From: Streptococcus anginosus
GTDB taxonomy: Bacteria; Bacillota; Bacilli; Lactobacillales; Streptococcaceae
Direction of reading: 5' to 3'
Assembly (NCBI RefSeq): GCF_001697145.1
Contig: NZ_CP012719.1
Coordinates: 1,584,501 to 1,648,500 of the forward strand
DNA length: 64,000 bases
Shown here: piece by piece, positions 1 to 11,367 of the stretch
Numbering within the stretch: the first letter of the stretch is position 1
How the letters are laid out: every line of letters starts with the position of its first letter
Program-made: the position numbers and the translations under genes
The notes under the pieces: generated by a model
Told to the model about the DNA's origin: nothing
Database searches by the model: none
The model's input: the letters and a program-made list of their open reading frames with translations, nothing else

Positions 1-1363
1 TCAATGATTGCACGCGTTGAACTTTATTAGTCGCTGTTTGGTCAACTGGCATATCAATGTGGATTGGGAATTGAACGCCGTCTGCTTGAAGCGCCGCTTT
101 AGCTTTGGCTAATTTTTCCTTGGCTTTGGTTGGATTGTAAAGTCCGTCTTGCGCATCATTTAAGTTGACATCTTTCCAACTTTCATCGTAGCTGACTAAT
201 TTTTCTTTGACTAATTCTCCAAAGCTCTTGTCATCTGTTTGAACAAACGTTGGTGGTACAAAGAGGTTACGAAGCATCTTCGTTGCACCATCTTTACCAT
301 TTACTTGTGACGCATAAGCTGTGCGGTCAAATGCAAATGTAATGGCTTGACGGAAGTCTTTATTTAGCAAAGCTTTCTTAGTAGAAGTCTTTTGAGCATC
401 TGTTGTCTTTGAAGTATGTTTGTAAGATTGACGGTCAATGTTTGTAGCTACTAGGTAAGTCGTTGCATCTTGCGGAGTATAAACGATGTTATCTTTGTAT
501 TTCTTGCTGACAGAAGCATAACTTGGACTTGTTGGAAATACTTTGGCATTAGTAAATGAACCATCGCTAAATCCTTTAGCAAGTTTGTCCTGATCTTGAC
601 CATCATAGTAAGACAACTTGATGTTATCAATGTGCACATTTTTCTTATCCCAATAGTTTGGATTTTTCGCAAATTCGACAGATGATTTTGCTGTGATAGA
701 TTTTAGCAAGTATGGTCCATTATAAAGAAGACTAGATGGATCTGTTGCTTGTGCAAATTTATTGCCTTTTGATTTCAAAAATTCTGCATTAACTGGTGCT
801 AGAACACCCATTGTTGTTTTTGAGTTCCAAAAACTTTCTGGTCGATTAAGAGTGTATTGAACCGTGTAATCATCGACTGCTTTGATACCGACAGAAGAGA
901 AATCTTTATTTTCACCTTTCATGTAAGCATCCAAGCCTTTAACAGAATCTTGCACCAAGTAAATAGCATCAGATTTATTGTCTGCAGCATATTTTAAGCC
1001 CGTTACAAAGTCTTGTGCCTTAACCTCTGCATACTCTTCGCCTTCTGATGTGTACCATTTCACACCCTTACGAAGTGTATAAGTATAAGTCAAGCCATCT
1101 TTAGAGACGATCCAATCCTTCGCCACAGAAGGAACTAGATTTCCATAACGGTCATTTTCCAAAAGTCCGTCAATAACATTGCTGGTAAGATTTGCAGTAG
1201 CTGCTTTCCCAGTTGTCAAATAGTTCAAATTATCTGGATCTTGCTCATAAACATATGAGAATGTTTTGTTCCCTGAGCCTGTTTTAGAGCTAGAACAAGC
1301 TGCTAGGGTTCCTGTTGCAAGCAAGGCTAGCGCTGCTAGGGTAATGATTTTACTTTTCTTCAT
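1..1363 (-). CDS. Oligopeptide ABC transporter substrate-binding lipoprotein (Ali/Hpp type), 3' part outside window
   Basis: Extracellular peptide-binding lipoprotein of the SBP_bac_5 family that delivers oligopeptides to an Ami/Hpp-type ABC importer. The reading frame is open from the ATG at 1363 down to base 1 (454 codons) and continues outside the window. The N-terminus is a lipoprotein signal with lipobox LAAC, the lipidated Cys being residue 23. It is closely similar over its whole visible length to the next gene upstream (1560-3536), sharing for example LLENDRYGNLVPS and WYTSEGEEYAEVKAQDFVTG. The pair is therefore a tandem duplication that has since diverged, presumably in peptide preference. 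A terminator (1504-1550) separates the two, so this copy may be transcribed on its own. Which Ali/Hpp paralogue it is cannot be told. Confidence 0.93.
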   Translation of the reverse strand, partial: MKKSKIITLAALALLATGTLAACSSSKTGSGNKTFSYVYEQDPDNLNYLTTGKAATANLTSNVIDGLLENDRYGNLVPSVAKDWIVSKDGLTYTYTLRKGVKWYTSEGEEYAEVKAQDFVTGLKYAADNKSDAIYLVQDSVKGLDAYMKGENKDFSSVGIKAVDDYTVQYTLNRPESFWNSKTTMGVLAPVNAEFLKSKGNKFAQATDPSSLLYNGPYLLKSITAKSSVEFAKNPNYWDKKNVHIDNIKLSYYDGQDQDKLAKGFSDGSFTNAKVFPTSPSYASVSKKYKDNIVYTPQDATTYLVATNIDRQSYKHTSKTTDAQKTSTKKALLNKDFRQAITFAFDRTAYASQVNGKDGATKMLRNLFVPPTFVQTDDKSFGELVKEKLVSYDESWKDVNLNDAQDGLYNPTKAKEKLAKAKAALQADGVQFPIHIDMPVDQTATNKVQRVQSL

Positions 1364-1503
1364 GAATATTCCTCCCAAAATCATTATTTTTATACATTCT
1401 AGCACACAAAATATAAAAAGTAAATAGAATTTTCTAAATTTTATGACATATTTTTAAAACCTAGTATCAAAGGGATTATGTTAATCTTACAATTTTATAG
1501 ATA

Positions 1504-1550
1504 GAAAAAAGCAGATGAAACCCACTTTTAAGTGAGTTTCACCTGCTTTT
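1504..1550 (-). terminator. Terminator after the upstream peptide-binding lipoprotein gene
   Basis: Long inverted repeat. On the minus strand AAGCAGGTGAAACTCACTT pairs with AAGTGGGTTTCATCTGCTT, followed by a T run. It lies 10 bases past the stop of the gene at 1560-3536. Confidence 0.85.
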
Positions 1551-1559
1551 ATAAATGTA

Positions 1560-3536
1560 TTATTTTACATGATCAGCTAATTCATCTTGAGCTTTTTTAT
1601 TAGACTCGGCTTTTTCTTTTTGCCATTTCTTCTTAGCTGCTTCATAGTCTTTCTTAGTGACAGTATCGTTACCGACTTTAATGTATTTGAAGTAGGTTGA
1701 GCTACCTTTACTACCTGTTTGCGCAAATGCACCTGAGAACGGTTGAATGCGTGACACAAAAGTTCCGGCACCTGTTGAAGCCATTGTTGGTAAGACAAGT
1801 GAACTGTCTGTTAACCAAGCTTGTGCTGCTGCATATTTTTCATAACGTTTTGCAATGTCTGTTGTTTCTGCACCTGCTTCATCGACTAATTTATTATATT
1901 CGTCCAAGCCAACTGCTTTAGCACCAGCATTTTCACTACCAGAGTCAAATCCAAACCAAGTTTTCGTATTATCAGAAGATGTTGATTTCAAAATGTCAAG
2001 ATAAGTAGATGGGTCTTGATAGTCAGGAGTCCAACTAACGATACCTGAGAGATCCCAATCTTCGCTAGCTGCATTCGGAGCATAATAAGTGATGTTCATT
2101 ACATCATCTTCTGACATCATATTCAAGTCCATGACAACATTTTCTTTGCCAAGCACTTTTTCAATAGATTGTTTCATAGATTGCATACGAGCAACAAAGT
2201 TTTTAGAAGTTTCAATTACAGGAACATCTATGTGGATTGGGAATTGCACACCTTGAGCTTGCAATGCTTCTTTTGCTTTTGCAAATTTCGCTTTTGCTTT
2301 GTCTGGATTGTACAAACCGTTTTGTGAATCTGCTAATTTGACACCCTTCCAGTCATCACCATAGCTAGCTAATTTTTCTTCTACAACATCGCTAAATGAT
2401 TTTTCTCCAACTTGGACAAAGTCAGACGGTACAAACATATTGCGGATTGCTTTAGCAGCGCCCTCTTTACCATTGACTTGTGCAGCGTAAGAGTCGCGGT
2501 CAAGCGCAAAGTTCAGCGCTTGACGGAAGTCTTTATTCAACAATGCTTTTTTCGTTGAATTTTTTTCTTCATCTGTTTTTTTAGCAGTGTGGTTGTACGT
2601 TTGACGGTCAATATTAAGTCCTAAAACTGCTGTTCCTGCACCAGCTTCTGATGTATAGATATTGTCTTTGAAGTCCTTTTCAAAAGTTGAAAAGTTTGAA
2701 CTTGCTGGGAAGAGACGTGCATACGTATAAGCACCATCTTTAAAGTTACGTGCTAATGAATCTTGGTCTTGACCATCATAATAAGCCAACTTGATGCTAT
2801 CAACATTTACTTTATCTTTATCCCAATAATGTTTGTTTTTAACATATTCTACCGCAGATTTTGCTGTGATAGCTTTCATCAAGAATGGTCCATTATAAAG
2901 GATTGAGTTAGGGTCTGTTGATTGGCCAAATTTATTTCCTTTAGATTTCAAAAATTCGGCATTGATTGGCCACATAATGGCAGAGGTTGTCTTAGAATTC
3001 CAATATGGTTCTGGCTTGTTCAATGTATACTGAACAGTATAATCATCAACTGCTTTCACACCTACCGTTGAAAAGTCTTTTGTTTGACCATTCACGTAAG
3101 CATCTAAACCTTTAATTGAGTTTTGAACCAAATAAAGCGCCTCAGATTTTTTATCGGCAGCATGTTTCAAACCAGTTACAAAGTCTTGCGCTTTAACTTC
3201 TGCGTATTCTTCCCCTTCTGATGTGTACCATTTGGCACCCTTACGAAGTTTATAAGTATAGGTTAAACCATCTTTTGATACAGTCCATGACTTAGCCATT
3301 GATGGTACAAGATTTCCATATTTGTCATTTTCTAACAATCCGTCAACTCCATTTGTCACAAGATCGCTAGTGGTTGCTTTTCCTGATGTTACATAATCCA
3401 AAGTTTCTGGATCACTAGAATACACATAACCAAATTTTGTTTCAGCTGAGCTCGATTTCGAACCCGAGCAAGCAGCTAAAAGACCAGACGTTAAAAGAGC
3501 TAGCCCCGCAACTGCGATGATTTTACTTTTTTTCAT
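1560..3536 (-). CDS. Oligopeptide ABC transporter substrate-binding lipoprotein (Ali/Hpp type)
   Basis: Complete 658-residue peptide-binding lipoprotein of the SBP_bac_5 family, anchored outside the membrane. The signal peptide ends in LLAACSG with Cys23 as the lipidation site. The central and C-terminal parts carry the typical streptococcal Ali/Hpp sequence (GLLENDKYGNLVPSMAKSW, LNKDFRQALNFALDRDSY, WTPDYQDPSTYLDI). No permease or ATPase genes are adjacent, so it must feed an importer encoded elsewhere, as AliA and AliB do in pneumococcus. In such bacteria these proteins serve peptide nutrition and can influence competence and colonisation. It ends in its own strong terminator and is followed by a close paralogue. 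AliA, AliB and Hpp assignments cannot be separated by eye. Confidence 0.95.
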   Translation of the reverse strand: MKKSKIIAVAGLALLTSGLLAACSGSKSSSAETKFGYVYSSDPETLDYVTSGKATTSDLVTNGVDGLLENDKYGNLVPSMAKSWTVSKDGLTYTYKLRKGAKWYTSEGEEYAEVKAQDFVTGLKHAADKKSEALYLVQNSIKGLDAYVNGQTKDFSTVGVKAVDDYTVQYTLNKPEPYWNSKTTSAIMWPINAEFLKSKGNKFGQSTDPNSILYNGPFLMKAITAKSAVEYVKNKHYWDKDKVNVDSIKLAYYDGQDQDSLARNFKDGAYTYARLFPASSNFSTFEKDFKDNIYTSEAGAGTAVLGLNIDRQTYNHTAKKTDEEKNSTKKALLNKDFRQALNFALDRDSYAAQVNGKEGAAKAIRNMFVPSDFVQVGEKSFSDVVEEKLASYGDDWKGVKLADSQNGLYNPDKAKAKFAKAKEALQAQGVQFPIHIDVPVIETSKNFVARMQSMKQSIEKVLGKENVVMDLNMMSEDDVMNITYYAPNAASEDWDLSGIVSWTPDYQDPSTYLDILKSTSSDNTKTWFGFDSGSENAGAKAVGLDEYNKLVDEAGAETTDIAKRYEKYAAAQAWLTDSSLVLPTMASTGAGTFVSRIQPFSGAFAQTGSKGSSTYFKYIKVGNDTVTKKDYEAAKKKWQKEKAESNKKAQDELADHVK

Positions 3537-3700
3537 AGTTACCTCCGAAAAGTATGATATATTCTAATTATACTATATCTTCATAAAAAGTAAAGAATTT
3601 TCAAACAAATCTTTTACTAAAAAATGTGATTGTATTCCAAATGCTTTCAAACAACGGACTCACTTCTCGTATCCTATTGATGGATACATTGCTTTTTAGG

Positions 3701-4387
3701 TTATTTCCCCTCTGGGTGAATGACATACGTTTCAAAATCCAGATTCGGCATACATTCTGCTAAATTGTTCTCAATGCGCTTCAGTGCTTCTAAACGCATT
3801 TCAACAGATGTATGAGCATTTCCTTGAATGATAAAAATAGCATTCTTTGTCTCGTCATCAAATTTATAGTTTTCTCCGTCACGAACATCTAGCCATGCTA
3901 AAATTCCTTTTTGATCACGATAAACATAATCAGTCTGTGAAACGTGTTTTTCCGTAGATAAAATCGGTAGAAACACATCTTCTTTTTGACTAACCGTAAA
4001 TTCAATTTGCCCTGCTATTTTGTCCAAATCATGCCCACCGATGGCTAATAGAGAATGTAAAGATTCAACATTATAAATATCAATAATACTATTAATATGC
4101 GGAATAGAACCACGATGTCGAATATTCCGAATAAGCGCTAAAACAGTGGGAGGATTCTTCTTGACACTGCGACCAACACTTTGCAACAAATCTTTGTAGC
4201 CTTGAATGACTGCATCATCAGACACTTCATCCACATTGCATTTCAAGACCCACTTTTCCATTTCTTTTTGCTTTTCCAAAAATGAAGCGGATAAAGGCGT
4301 ATGTGGATCTACATTTTTGGCAATGCCAATTACCACATTTTTAATTCCAAGCGCTACGAGACTTTCATCAAGTATAAATTTTATCAT
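3701..4387 (-). CDS. B3/B4 tRNA-binding-domain protein
   Basis: A 228-residue stand-alone protein resembling the B3/B4 domain of the phenylalanyl-tRNA synthetase beta chain. The domain runs over roughly residues 65-225, with the family-like stretches RHRGSIPHINSIIDIYNVESL and LAWLDVRD. Stand-alone B3/B4 proteins are thought to bind or proofread aminoacyl-tRNA, but the substrate is not established. The gene lies between pyrG and the peptide-binding lipoprotein gene, all on the minus strand, with gaps of over 150 bases, so co-transcription is uncertain. A purine-rich ribosome-binding site (GGAGG) precedes the ATG. Confidence 0.75.
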   Translation of the reverse strand: MIKFILDESLVALGIKNVVIGIAKNVDPHTPLSASFLEKQKEMEKWVLKCNVDEVSDDAVIQGYKDLLQSVGRSVKKNPPTVLALIRNIRHRGSIPHINSIIDIYNVESLHSLLAIGGHDLDKIAGQIEFTVSQKEDVFLPILSTEKHVSQTDYVYRDQKGILAWLDVRDGENYKFDDETKNAIFIIQGNAHTSVEMRLEALKRIENNLAECMPNLDFETYVIHPEGK

Positions 4388-4555
4388 AGTCTACCTCCAA
4401 ATAATAATTTAGGGAATTGATTAACTATTAAATCCTTTGCAAAAAGTCTTATTTTATTGCTAAACTGCTGCTTTTTATGACAATCTAGTTGTAGCTTTCC
4501 TTTAAAAACTTGCACCAATTTGTTATACTGATAAGACTTTCTATTTATAAAAGAT

Positions 4556-4616
4556 ATTAAAAAGACTGGAATAGGCCCCAGATTGTGATACCAATCATGG
4601 AAGCCTGTCCCATTCT
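4556..4616 (-). terminator. Terminator of pyrG
   Basis: Minus-strand RNA just past the pyrG stop can fold GAATGGG with CCTATTC outside, and CCA-GATTG with CAATC-TGG inside. A T run (CTTTTTAAT) follows. Confidence 0.6.
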
Positions 4617-4617
4617 A

Positions 4618-6237
<1,620 letters not shown>

Positions 6238-6293
6238 TTATCTAAAATACAACGTCCATTGCTTTTTAAGACGTGTTCATGAATAGCAAAACA

Positions 6294-6343
6294 AAAATAG
6301 CTCCCTAGAGCTAGGGAGCTTCGACTTCTTAAAAGAAGTGCCC
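6294..6343 (-). promoter_or_regulatory. pyrG leader: CTP-sensitive attenuator
   Basis: The minus-strand transcript would start with GGGC (6343-6340). About 20 bases later it forms a perfect 9-bp hairpin, AGCTCCCTA / TAGGGAGCT (6299-6320), followed by ATTTTTG. This is the arrangement known for pyrG in Bacillus and Lactococcus. When CTP is low, RNA polymerase stutters and adds extra G at the start. The poly-G end pairs with the C/U-rich 5' arm of the hairpin and prevents termination. The layout is read directly; the mechanism here is inferred from that precedent. Confidence 0.85.
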
Positions 6344-6349
6344 GATATT

Positions 6350-6378
6350 ATAATATCGCAGAATAAAACTTTTGTCAA
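6350..6378 (-). promoter_or_regulatory. pyrG promoter
   Basis: Sigma-A-type promoter on the minus strand: TTGACA (6378-6373), a 17-base spacer, TATTAT (6355-6350), then six bases to the GGGC start at 6343. Confidence 0.85.
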
Positions 6379-6410
6379 ATGAGAAAATAAGAATACATCA
6401 TTAAATTTGA

Positions 6411-6998
6411 CTATTCTTCATCTTCTCCATCTACTTCATCGTCAGAATAATCTTCGTCCTCTTCATTGAGTTCGACTTCTTCACCTAAATCATCAGGTGC
6501 GATTTCATTGATTTCAGCATCATACGCTTCAACTTCACTCTTCTCGTCGTCCAGATTGTCCTCGTCGTAACTTAGAGCAGGATCAGCTTCGTATGAGTCT
6601 TCATCCTCTGGATCATCATCACTGTAATCAATAGCATTTTCATCACCGTCCATAAAGGCGTTCACACGTTTCTTCTTCCGTTTCTTCGGAGTTTCTTCAT
6701 CGTCTTCTTCAAGTGTGATAATTTCTTCATCCACCTCGTCAATCGCATACCATGAACGCAAGCCCCATTTGTTATCTCCAAGAGGAATGAAACTGCCGTC
6801 TACATTTAGCTCTGTATAAAAAAGCGGCAAGGCTTCACGAATATCACTATTTGATTTTTCAAGGTAATTTTGAATTTCATTGACAAGATCATTAAAATAC
6901 ATTTCATGATTGCGACCACGTGTTTCTAAGATAGCACGCGCTACTTCAATCATAGAAAGTTCACTTTTTTCTTGTCCAGCAAATACTTCTAATTCCAA
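6411..6998 (-). CDS. rpoE: RNA polymerase delta subunit
   Basis: Delta subunit of Gram-positive RNA polymerase, which promotes recycling and lowers non-specific initiation. The N-terminal folded HARE-HTH-like domain occupies about residues 1-95 ([31 protein letters not shown]). The rest is a very acidic Asp/Glu tail, as expected of the family. The frame is open upstream to 7046, but family proteins begin at MELEVFAGQ. That matches a TTG at 6998, which has AAAGGAG seven bases before it. I therefore choose TTG and a 195-residue protein. The gene precedes pyrG, but pyrG has its own promoter. Confidence 0.93.
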   Translation of the reverse strand: MELEVFAGQEKSELSMIEVARAILETRGRNHEMYFNDLVNEIQNYLEKSNSDIREALPLFYTELNVDGSFIPLGDNKWGLRSWYAIDEVDEEIITLEEDDEETPKKRKKKRVNAFMDGDENAIDYSDDDPEDEDSYEADPALSYDEDNLDDEKSEVEAYDAEINEIAPDDLGEEVELNEEDEDYSDDEVDGEDEE

Positions 6999-7170
6999 AG
7001 TCAATCTCCTTTTAAGTCTGAGGGCTTCTGCCCTGTTGGCTCTCAAATATTTAATTTATTGAATTTTTCGCTACTTTTTATTGTACGATAAAAATCTTCT
7101 TTCGTCAAAAGAATTTTATCCTCTATTCAAGAAAATCACCATTTTTACCAAAATGACTTCCGCTTTTATA

Positions 7171-7221
7171 AAAAAAGAAGCAAAAAGGCAATTCAGCCAA
7201 TTCTCTGACTGAACTTGCCTT
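7171..7221 (-). terminator. Terminator of tig
   Basis: Minus-strand AAGGCAAGTTCAG pairs with CTGAATTGCCTT, followed by TTTGC and a further T-rich run, directly after the tig stop. Confidence 0.75.
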
Positions 7222-7235
7222 ATGTTATCGCTCGA

Positions 7236-8519
7236 TTATTTTACTTTTGCAGTACTTGTAATCAATTCAACGGCTTTTTTAATCACAATATCATGTTTCA
7301 ACATATCTGCTGAAAGAAGTTGACGAACGCGTTCTACTTCCATATTGTAATCAGCGGCAAGTGAAGCAATTTCTGCTTCAATGTCTTCATCACTTGCTTC
7401 AAATCCTTCTGCTTTCGCAACAGCTTCAATCACAAGGTTGGTTTTAGTACGTTTTTCAGCATCAGCTTCATGTTGCTTGTGAAGGTCTTCTTGCGTTGTA
7501 CCAGTGATTTGGAAATACATATCTGGTGAAATACCTTGACGTTGCATGTTTCCAAGGAATTCATTCACAGAGCGATGAACTTCTTCGTGAACCATTTCTT
7601 CTGGCAACTCAACGATTTCTGCATTTTCTACTGCAAGATCAAGTGCTGCAGATTCAACTGCGTCATCAAAAGCAATTTCTTTTGATTCAGCTAATTCTTT
7701 GCGGTATTTTTCTTTTAATTCGTCAAGTGTTTCAACATCTTCATCAATGTCTTTCGCTAGTTCATCATCTAGTTCTGGAACTTCTTTTTCTTTGACTTCA
7801 TGAATCGTAGTCACAAATTTAGCATCTTTACCTGCAAGGTCTGTTGCTTGATAGTCTTCTGGGAATGTCACGTTTACTTCTACTGTTTCACCAGCAGCAT
7901 GTCCAACTAATTGATCCTCAAAACCTGGAATGAATTGACCACTTCCAAGTTCAAGTGAGAAATTATCTCCTTTACCACCATCAAATTCAACACCGTCAAC
8001 TGTTCCAACAAAGTCAATCACAACTGTGTCGCCATTAGCAGCCTTGTCTTCTTTCAATACAAGCTCTGCTAAATTGTTGCGCTCACGTTCAATTCTTGCG
8101 TCTACATCTGCGTCAGATACTTCTTTAGAGACATCAACAGATACTTCTAAATTTTTATATTCACCTAATTTTACTTCAGGTTTTGTAACCACTTCCGCAG
8201 TAATGGTCCAATCTTGACCTTTTTCCATAGACGCCACATCAAATTGTGGTTGGGCAACAACTTCGATCTCTGCTTCTTTAACAGCAGCTTCATAAGCAGC
8301 TGGGAGAAGAGCGTTCAGTGTGTCTTGGTAAAGAGCTTCTTCCCCAAATTTTTGGTTAAACACCGGACGAGGAAGATGACCTTTACGGAAACCTGGTACA
8401 TTCAGAGTTTTCTTAACTGAGTTAAACACGCGATCCAATTCTGGCTTGATTTGTTCTTGACTGATTGTAAATGTCAAAACTCCGCGATTTGTTTCTTTGT
8501 TTTCAAATGATACAGACAT
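7236..8519 (-). CDS. tig: Trigger factor
   Basis: Ribosome-associated chaperone and peptidyl-prolyl isomerase, 427 residues. The N-terminal ribosome-binding domain contains the signature region around [14 protein letters not shown] (about residues 42-55). The FKBP-type isomerase domain is at about 160-245 ([31 protein letters not shown]). The long helical C-terminal arms follow. In streptococci this protein is also needed for export of some secreted virulence factors. It is transcribed from its own upstream region, with a good ribosome-binding site (AAGGAG), and ends at a terminator. Confidence 0.98.
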   Translation of the reverse strand: MSVSFENKETNRGVLTFTISQEQIKPELDRVFNSVKKTLNVPGFRKGHLPRPVFNQKFGEEALYQDTLNALLPAAYEAAVKEAEIEVVAQPQFDVASMEKGQDWTITAEVVTKPEVKLGEYKNLEVSVDVSKEVSDADVDARIERERNNLAELVLKEDKAANGDTVVIDFVGTVDGVEFDGGKGDNFSLELGSGQFIPGFEDQLVGHAAGETVEVNVTFPEDYQATDLAGKDAKFVTTIHEVKEKEVPELDDELAKDIDEDVETLDELKEKYRKELAESKEIAFDDAVESAALDLAVENAEIVELPEEMVHEEVHRSVNEFLGNMQRQGISPDMYFQITGTTQEDLHKQHEADAEKRTKTNLVIEAVAKAEGFEASDEDIEAEIASLAADYNMEVERVRQLLSADMLKHDIVIKKAVELITSTAKVK

Positions 8520-8638
8520 TCTGTCATTTCTCCTTAAAATTTATTGAATACAATCAATTATACCATAAATACACGTTATTTCACAAATTTTCTAATGAAA
8601 AATTTAACGATTTTCCGTCCATTTGCTGATTTTGCTCT

Positions 8639-9202
8639 TTATGCTTTCCGAATTTTATCTTTTTGGTAAGCAGCTCGCGCTCCACCGATTAGCTTCGGAC
8701 GACTGGCAAGCGCAGTCACATGCGCTTCTCCTAGTTCTCGTAAAATTGGTCGAACTGGGATTTGAACGTGTTTAACATGCATACCAATCGCCGTATCTCC
8801 GATATCTAGCCCCGCTTGAGCCATGATAAATTCCACCTCAACTGGATCGTTCATATATTTAAAAGCAGCTAACTGCCCGCTTCCACCGGCATGCAGAGTG
8901 GGCAAGACATTGACAATTTCTAGATTTCGTTTTTGAGCCAACTCTCGCTCCACAACCAAGGCTCGATTAACATGTTCGCAGCCTTGAACAGCTAAGTAAA
9001 GATCACGCTCGGATAACATATCCAATATGGTTTTGACAATGACTTCTCCCACTTCTTGGCTGGAATTTTTTCCAATATGCCCTCCAATCACCTCACTGGA
9101 AGAAAGTCCAAGCACAAAAATATCACCAGCAGAAAGAACTGATTTTTCTAAAACATCTGCTAAAATTGTTTGTGTTTGTTCTTTAAGTTTTTGTAAATCC
9201 AT
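8639..9202 (-). CDS. TIGR01440 / DUF436 (UPF0340) family protein
   Basis: A 187-residue cytoplasmic protein of a family conserved in Firmicutes (YwlG-like) without a settled function. The sequence fits the family throughout ([72 protein letters not shown]). It stands alone between the ECF operon terminator and tig, on the same strand. No signal peptide or membrane segment is visible. Confidence 0.85.
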   Translation of the reverse strand: MDLQKLKEQTQTILADVLEKSVLSAGDIFVLGLSSSEVIGGHIGKNSSQEVGEVIVKTILDMLSERDLYLAVQGCEHVNRALVVERELAQKRNLEIVNVLPTLHAGGSGQLAAFKYMNDPVEVEFIMAQAGLDIGDTAIGMHVKHVQIPVRPILRELGEAHVTALASRPKLIGGARAAYQKDKIRKA

Positions 9203-9263
9203 GATTTCACCTCGTTTTAATTGTATTATAAATGATTTTTATTGCTTTTACAAACTGAAATTC

Positions 9264-9300
9264 TTAAAAGTAAAAAGGGCACAATGCCCCTTATTTACTT
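9264..9300 (-). terminator. Terminator of the truA-kinase-ECF operon
   Basis: Minus-strand AAGTAAATAAGGGGCA pairs with TGCCCTTTTTACTT, with a T-rich 3' arm. It starts at the stop of the ECF S-component gene. Confidence 0.75.
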
Positions 9301-9767
9301 TATTTTTTCGAAACATCTGCCAACAATTTATTCAAGATAGCTCCGACAATCATTCCCAAGGTATTTTGGCAGAAGTTAGGAAATATTTCTGGAAAAGCTG
9401 CTCCCCAACCATGCATGATTGTGGAAGCAACAGCATACCCCCCTACCATAACAAGCGTCGCCAATACTAAACCAAGATAACGACTTTTCCCTTTAAAACC
9501 CGCAAAATAACCTTGTAGACCATGAAAAATCATGCTAAAAAACATCCACTGCGGATAACCCGAAATCAAATCAATAAGAAATCCGGCTAAACCACCAACA
9601 ATTGCTCCTTCTTTTCTGCCAAAATAAAAGGCGGCAAAGAAAATTCCTGTATCAAGAAAAGTTAAAATTCCCGTTGGCGTTGGAATTTTTAAATAATATC
9701 CCAAAACAACTGTCAAAGCAGCAATCATAGATAAAAGGACAAGTTTATGCGTCTGATTCTTTTTCAT
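9300..9767 (-). CDS. ECF transporter S component, probably for a B6 or HMP-type vitamin
   Basis: Small integral membrane protein (155 residues with the start chosen here) with about five or six hydrophobic segments. It has the Gly-rich stretch FYFGRKEGAIVGGLAGFLIDL and WMFFSMIFHGLQGYFAG, typical of substrate-binding S components of energy-coupling-factor vitamin importers. The ATPases and T component are encoded elsewhere. The frame is open up to 9842, inside the kinase gene, but GGAG nine bases before the ATG at 9767 supports that start. Overlap with the pyridoxine/HMP kinase gene upstream suggests the imported vitamin is the kinase's substrate. This is inference from context. Confidence 0.8.
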   Translation of the reverse strand: MKKNQTHKLVLLSMIAALTVVLGYYLKIPTPTGILTFLDTGIFFAAFYFGRKEGAIVGGLAGFLIDLISGYPQWMFFSMIFHGLQGYFAGFKGKSRYLGLVLATLVMVGGYAVASTIMHGWGAAFPEIFPNFCQNTLGMIVGAILNKLLADVSKK

Positions 9768-10518
9768 ATTGAACAACTCCATATTGATCTGAATGTTGGA
9801 TAGCTCGGTAAACAAATTCTTTTGAATTTTGAACCGCTTCAAAAGTTGACTTCCCTAATAATAGCTGACCGGCAATGCTTGAAGCAAAGGTACAGCCCGC
9901 ACCAGTATTATTCTTGTCTAAAACAGGTGATTCTAAAATTTGAAACCGCTCGCCATCATAAAAAACATCTATCGCTTTTTGAGCATCTAAGCGATTTCCT
10001 CCTTTGATAACAACGGATTTAGCGCCCATAGAATGTAGAAGTCTAGCCGCTTCTTTTACATCTTCTAATGTTCGCAATTCTTTTTGAGTCAAGAGTTCGG
10101 CTTCTGGCAAATTAGGCGTGATAATACTTGCATAAGGGAAAAATTTAATCAGTTCATCTCGAAGCGCTGAAACCTCCACATCATGGCTTTCCTTGCAAAC
10201 TAAGACAGGGTCTAACACAACAGGAGTCTCTGCATGAGCTTTCACAAAATCCAAAGCCAAATCTGCCACTTCTACATTGGGCAAAAGCCCCAATTTAATA
10301 GCTGAGAAAGGGACATCCTTGAGAGAGTTGAGCTGCTGAGCAAAGACGGTCGTGTCTACAGGAATAATCTCAAAACCTTGCTCCGTCATGGCGGTCAAGC
10401 AAGTCACCGCCACAAAACCATGTAGTTGGTTGACCGTGTAAGTCGCTAAATCAGCATGCAGTCCGCCACCACTAAAAATATCATTCCCTGAAATTGCCAG
10501 AATAAGATTATTCTTCAT
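9745..10518 (-). CDS. Pyridoxine / hydroxymethylpyrimidine kinase family protein (PdxK/ThiD)
   Basis: Ribokinase-superfamily vitamin kinase of 257 residues. The N-terminal substrate loop is [16 protein letters not shown] (about residues 9-24), and the C-terminal anion hole with catalytic Asp replaced in context is in [12 protein letters not shown] (about 204-215). ThiD and PdxK proteins are hard to separate; the Cys in GAGC is typical of bacterial PdxK/ThiD enzymes. It overlaps truA by 11 bases upstream and the ECF S-component gene downstream, so the three genes form one operon. Likely role: trapping an imported vitamin precursor by phosphorylation. Confidence 0.85.
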   Translation of the reverse strand: MKNNLILAISGNDIFSGGGLHADLATYTVNQLHGFVAVTCLTAMTEQGFEIIPVDTTVFAQQLNSLKDVPFSAIKLGLLPNVEVADLALDFVKAHAETPVVLDPVLVCKESHDVEVSALRDELIKFFPYASIITPNLPEAELLTQKELRTLEDVKEAARLLHSMGAKSVVIKGGNRLDAQKAIDVFYDGERFQILESPVLDKNNTGAGCTFASSIAGQLLLGKSTFEAVQNSKEFVYRAIQHSDQYGVVQYEKESDA

Positions 10519-11257
10519 ATCGTATCTCCTTTAGATAAAGTCCGTTTGGCGCTGCAGTCGGTCCAGCCAAATGACGATCTTTCTCTGTTAAAATTCTATC
10601 AATCTGCTCAACTGGCATTCGACCGTTGCCGATCTTCAGCAATGTTCCGACCATATTGCGGATTTGCTTATATAAAAATCCATTGCCGGAAAAAGTAAAC
10701 ATCAAAAAGTTGCGTTTTTCATCAAATACCAGCCTCGCTTCTGTAATCGTCCGTATTTTATTTTCCACGCTAGTTCCTGACGCTGTAAAACCTGTAAAAT
10801 CGTGAGTTCCTTCTAACTTTTCAATAGCTTCTTCAATCAAACTCAAATCAAGCGGATAAGGGTAATGGGTTGCATAATAGCGCATCATAGGATTTTTAGG
10901 ACGCCCGATATCCACTATAAATTCATAGGTCTTGCTGTGTTTACAATATCTTGAATGAAAAGCTTCATTAACTTCTTCTACGCTAATAAAATCAATGTCT
11001 TCTGGTGTCTGCGTATCAAGTGCGAAACGTAGTTTTTCTCCATCTCTTTTTTGTGGTAAATCAAAATGAATAACTTGTCCTAGCGCATGAACACCGCTGT
11101 CTGTACGTCCTGCACCATGGATTACGACCGATGCCCCACTATTGATTTTGGTTAAAGTCTTTTCAATCTCTTCTTGAACGCTACGAGCATGAAGTTGCCG
11201 CTGAAAACCAGCAAAGCCATGACCGTCGTAAGAAATAATCGCTTTATATCGTGTCAT
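10508..11257 (-). CDS. truA: tRNA pseudouridine(38-40) synthase
   Basis: TruA converts uridines 38-40 of the tRNA anticodon stem to pseudouridine. The catalytic motif GRTDSGVHA is present, with Asp53. The normal family length (249 residues) and the C-terminal [13 protein letters not shown] support the call. It is the first gene of an operon with the vitamin kinase and ECF S component, and is divergent from the NUDIX gene at 11368. Confidence 0.97.
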   Translation of the reverse strand: MTRYKAIISYDGHGFAGFQRQLHARSVQEEIEKTLTKINSGASVVIHGAGRTDSGVHALGQVIHFDLPQKRDGEKLRFALDTQTPEDIDFISVEEVNEAFHSRYCKHSKTYEFIVDIGRPKNPMMRYYATHYPYPLDLSLIEEAIEKLEGTHDFTGFTASGTSVENKIRTITEARLVFDEKRNFLMFTFSGNGFLYKQIRNMVGTLLKIGNGRMPVEQIDRILTEKDRHLAGPTAAPNGLYLKEIRYEE

Positions 11258-11367
11258 GTGTTTATTGTAACAAGAAAAAAAGCCCCTCGCAAGACTGTAA
11301 AAACAAAACTGTCCGGGGACAGGTTTTCATTGAAAATATGCTACACTAGAATACGGAGGAAAGATAA

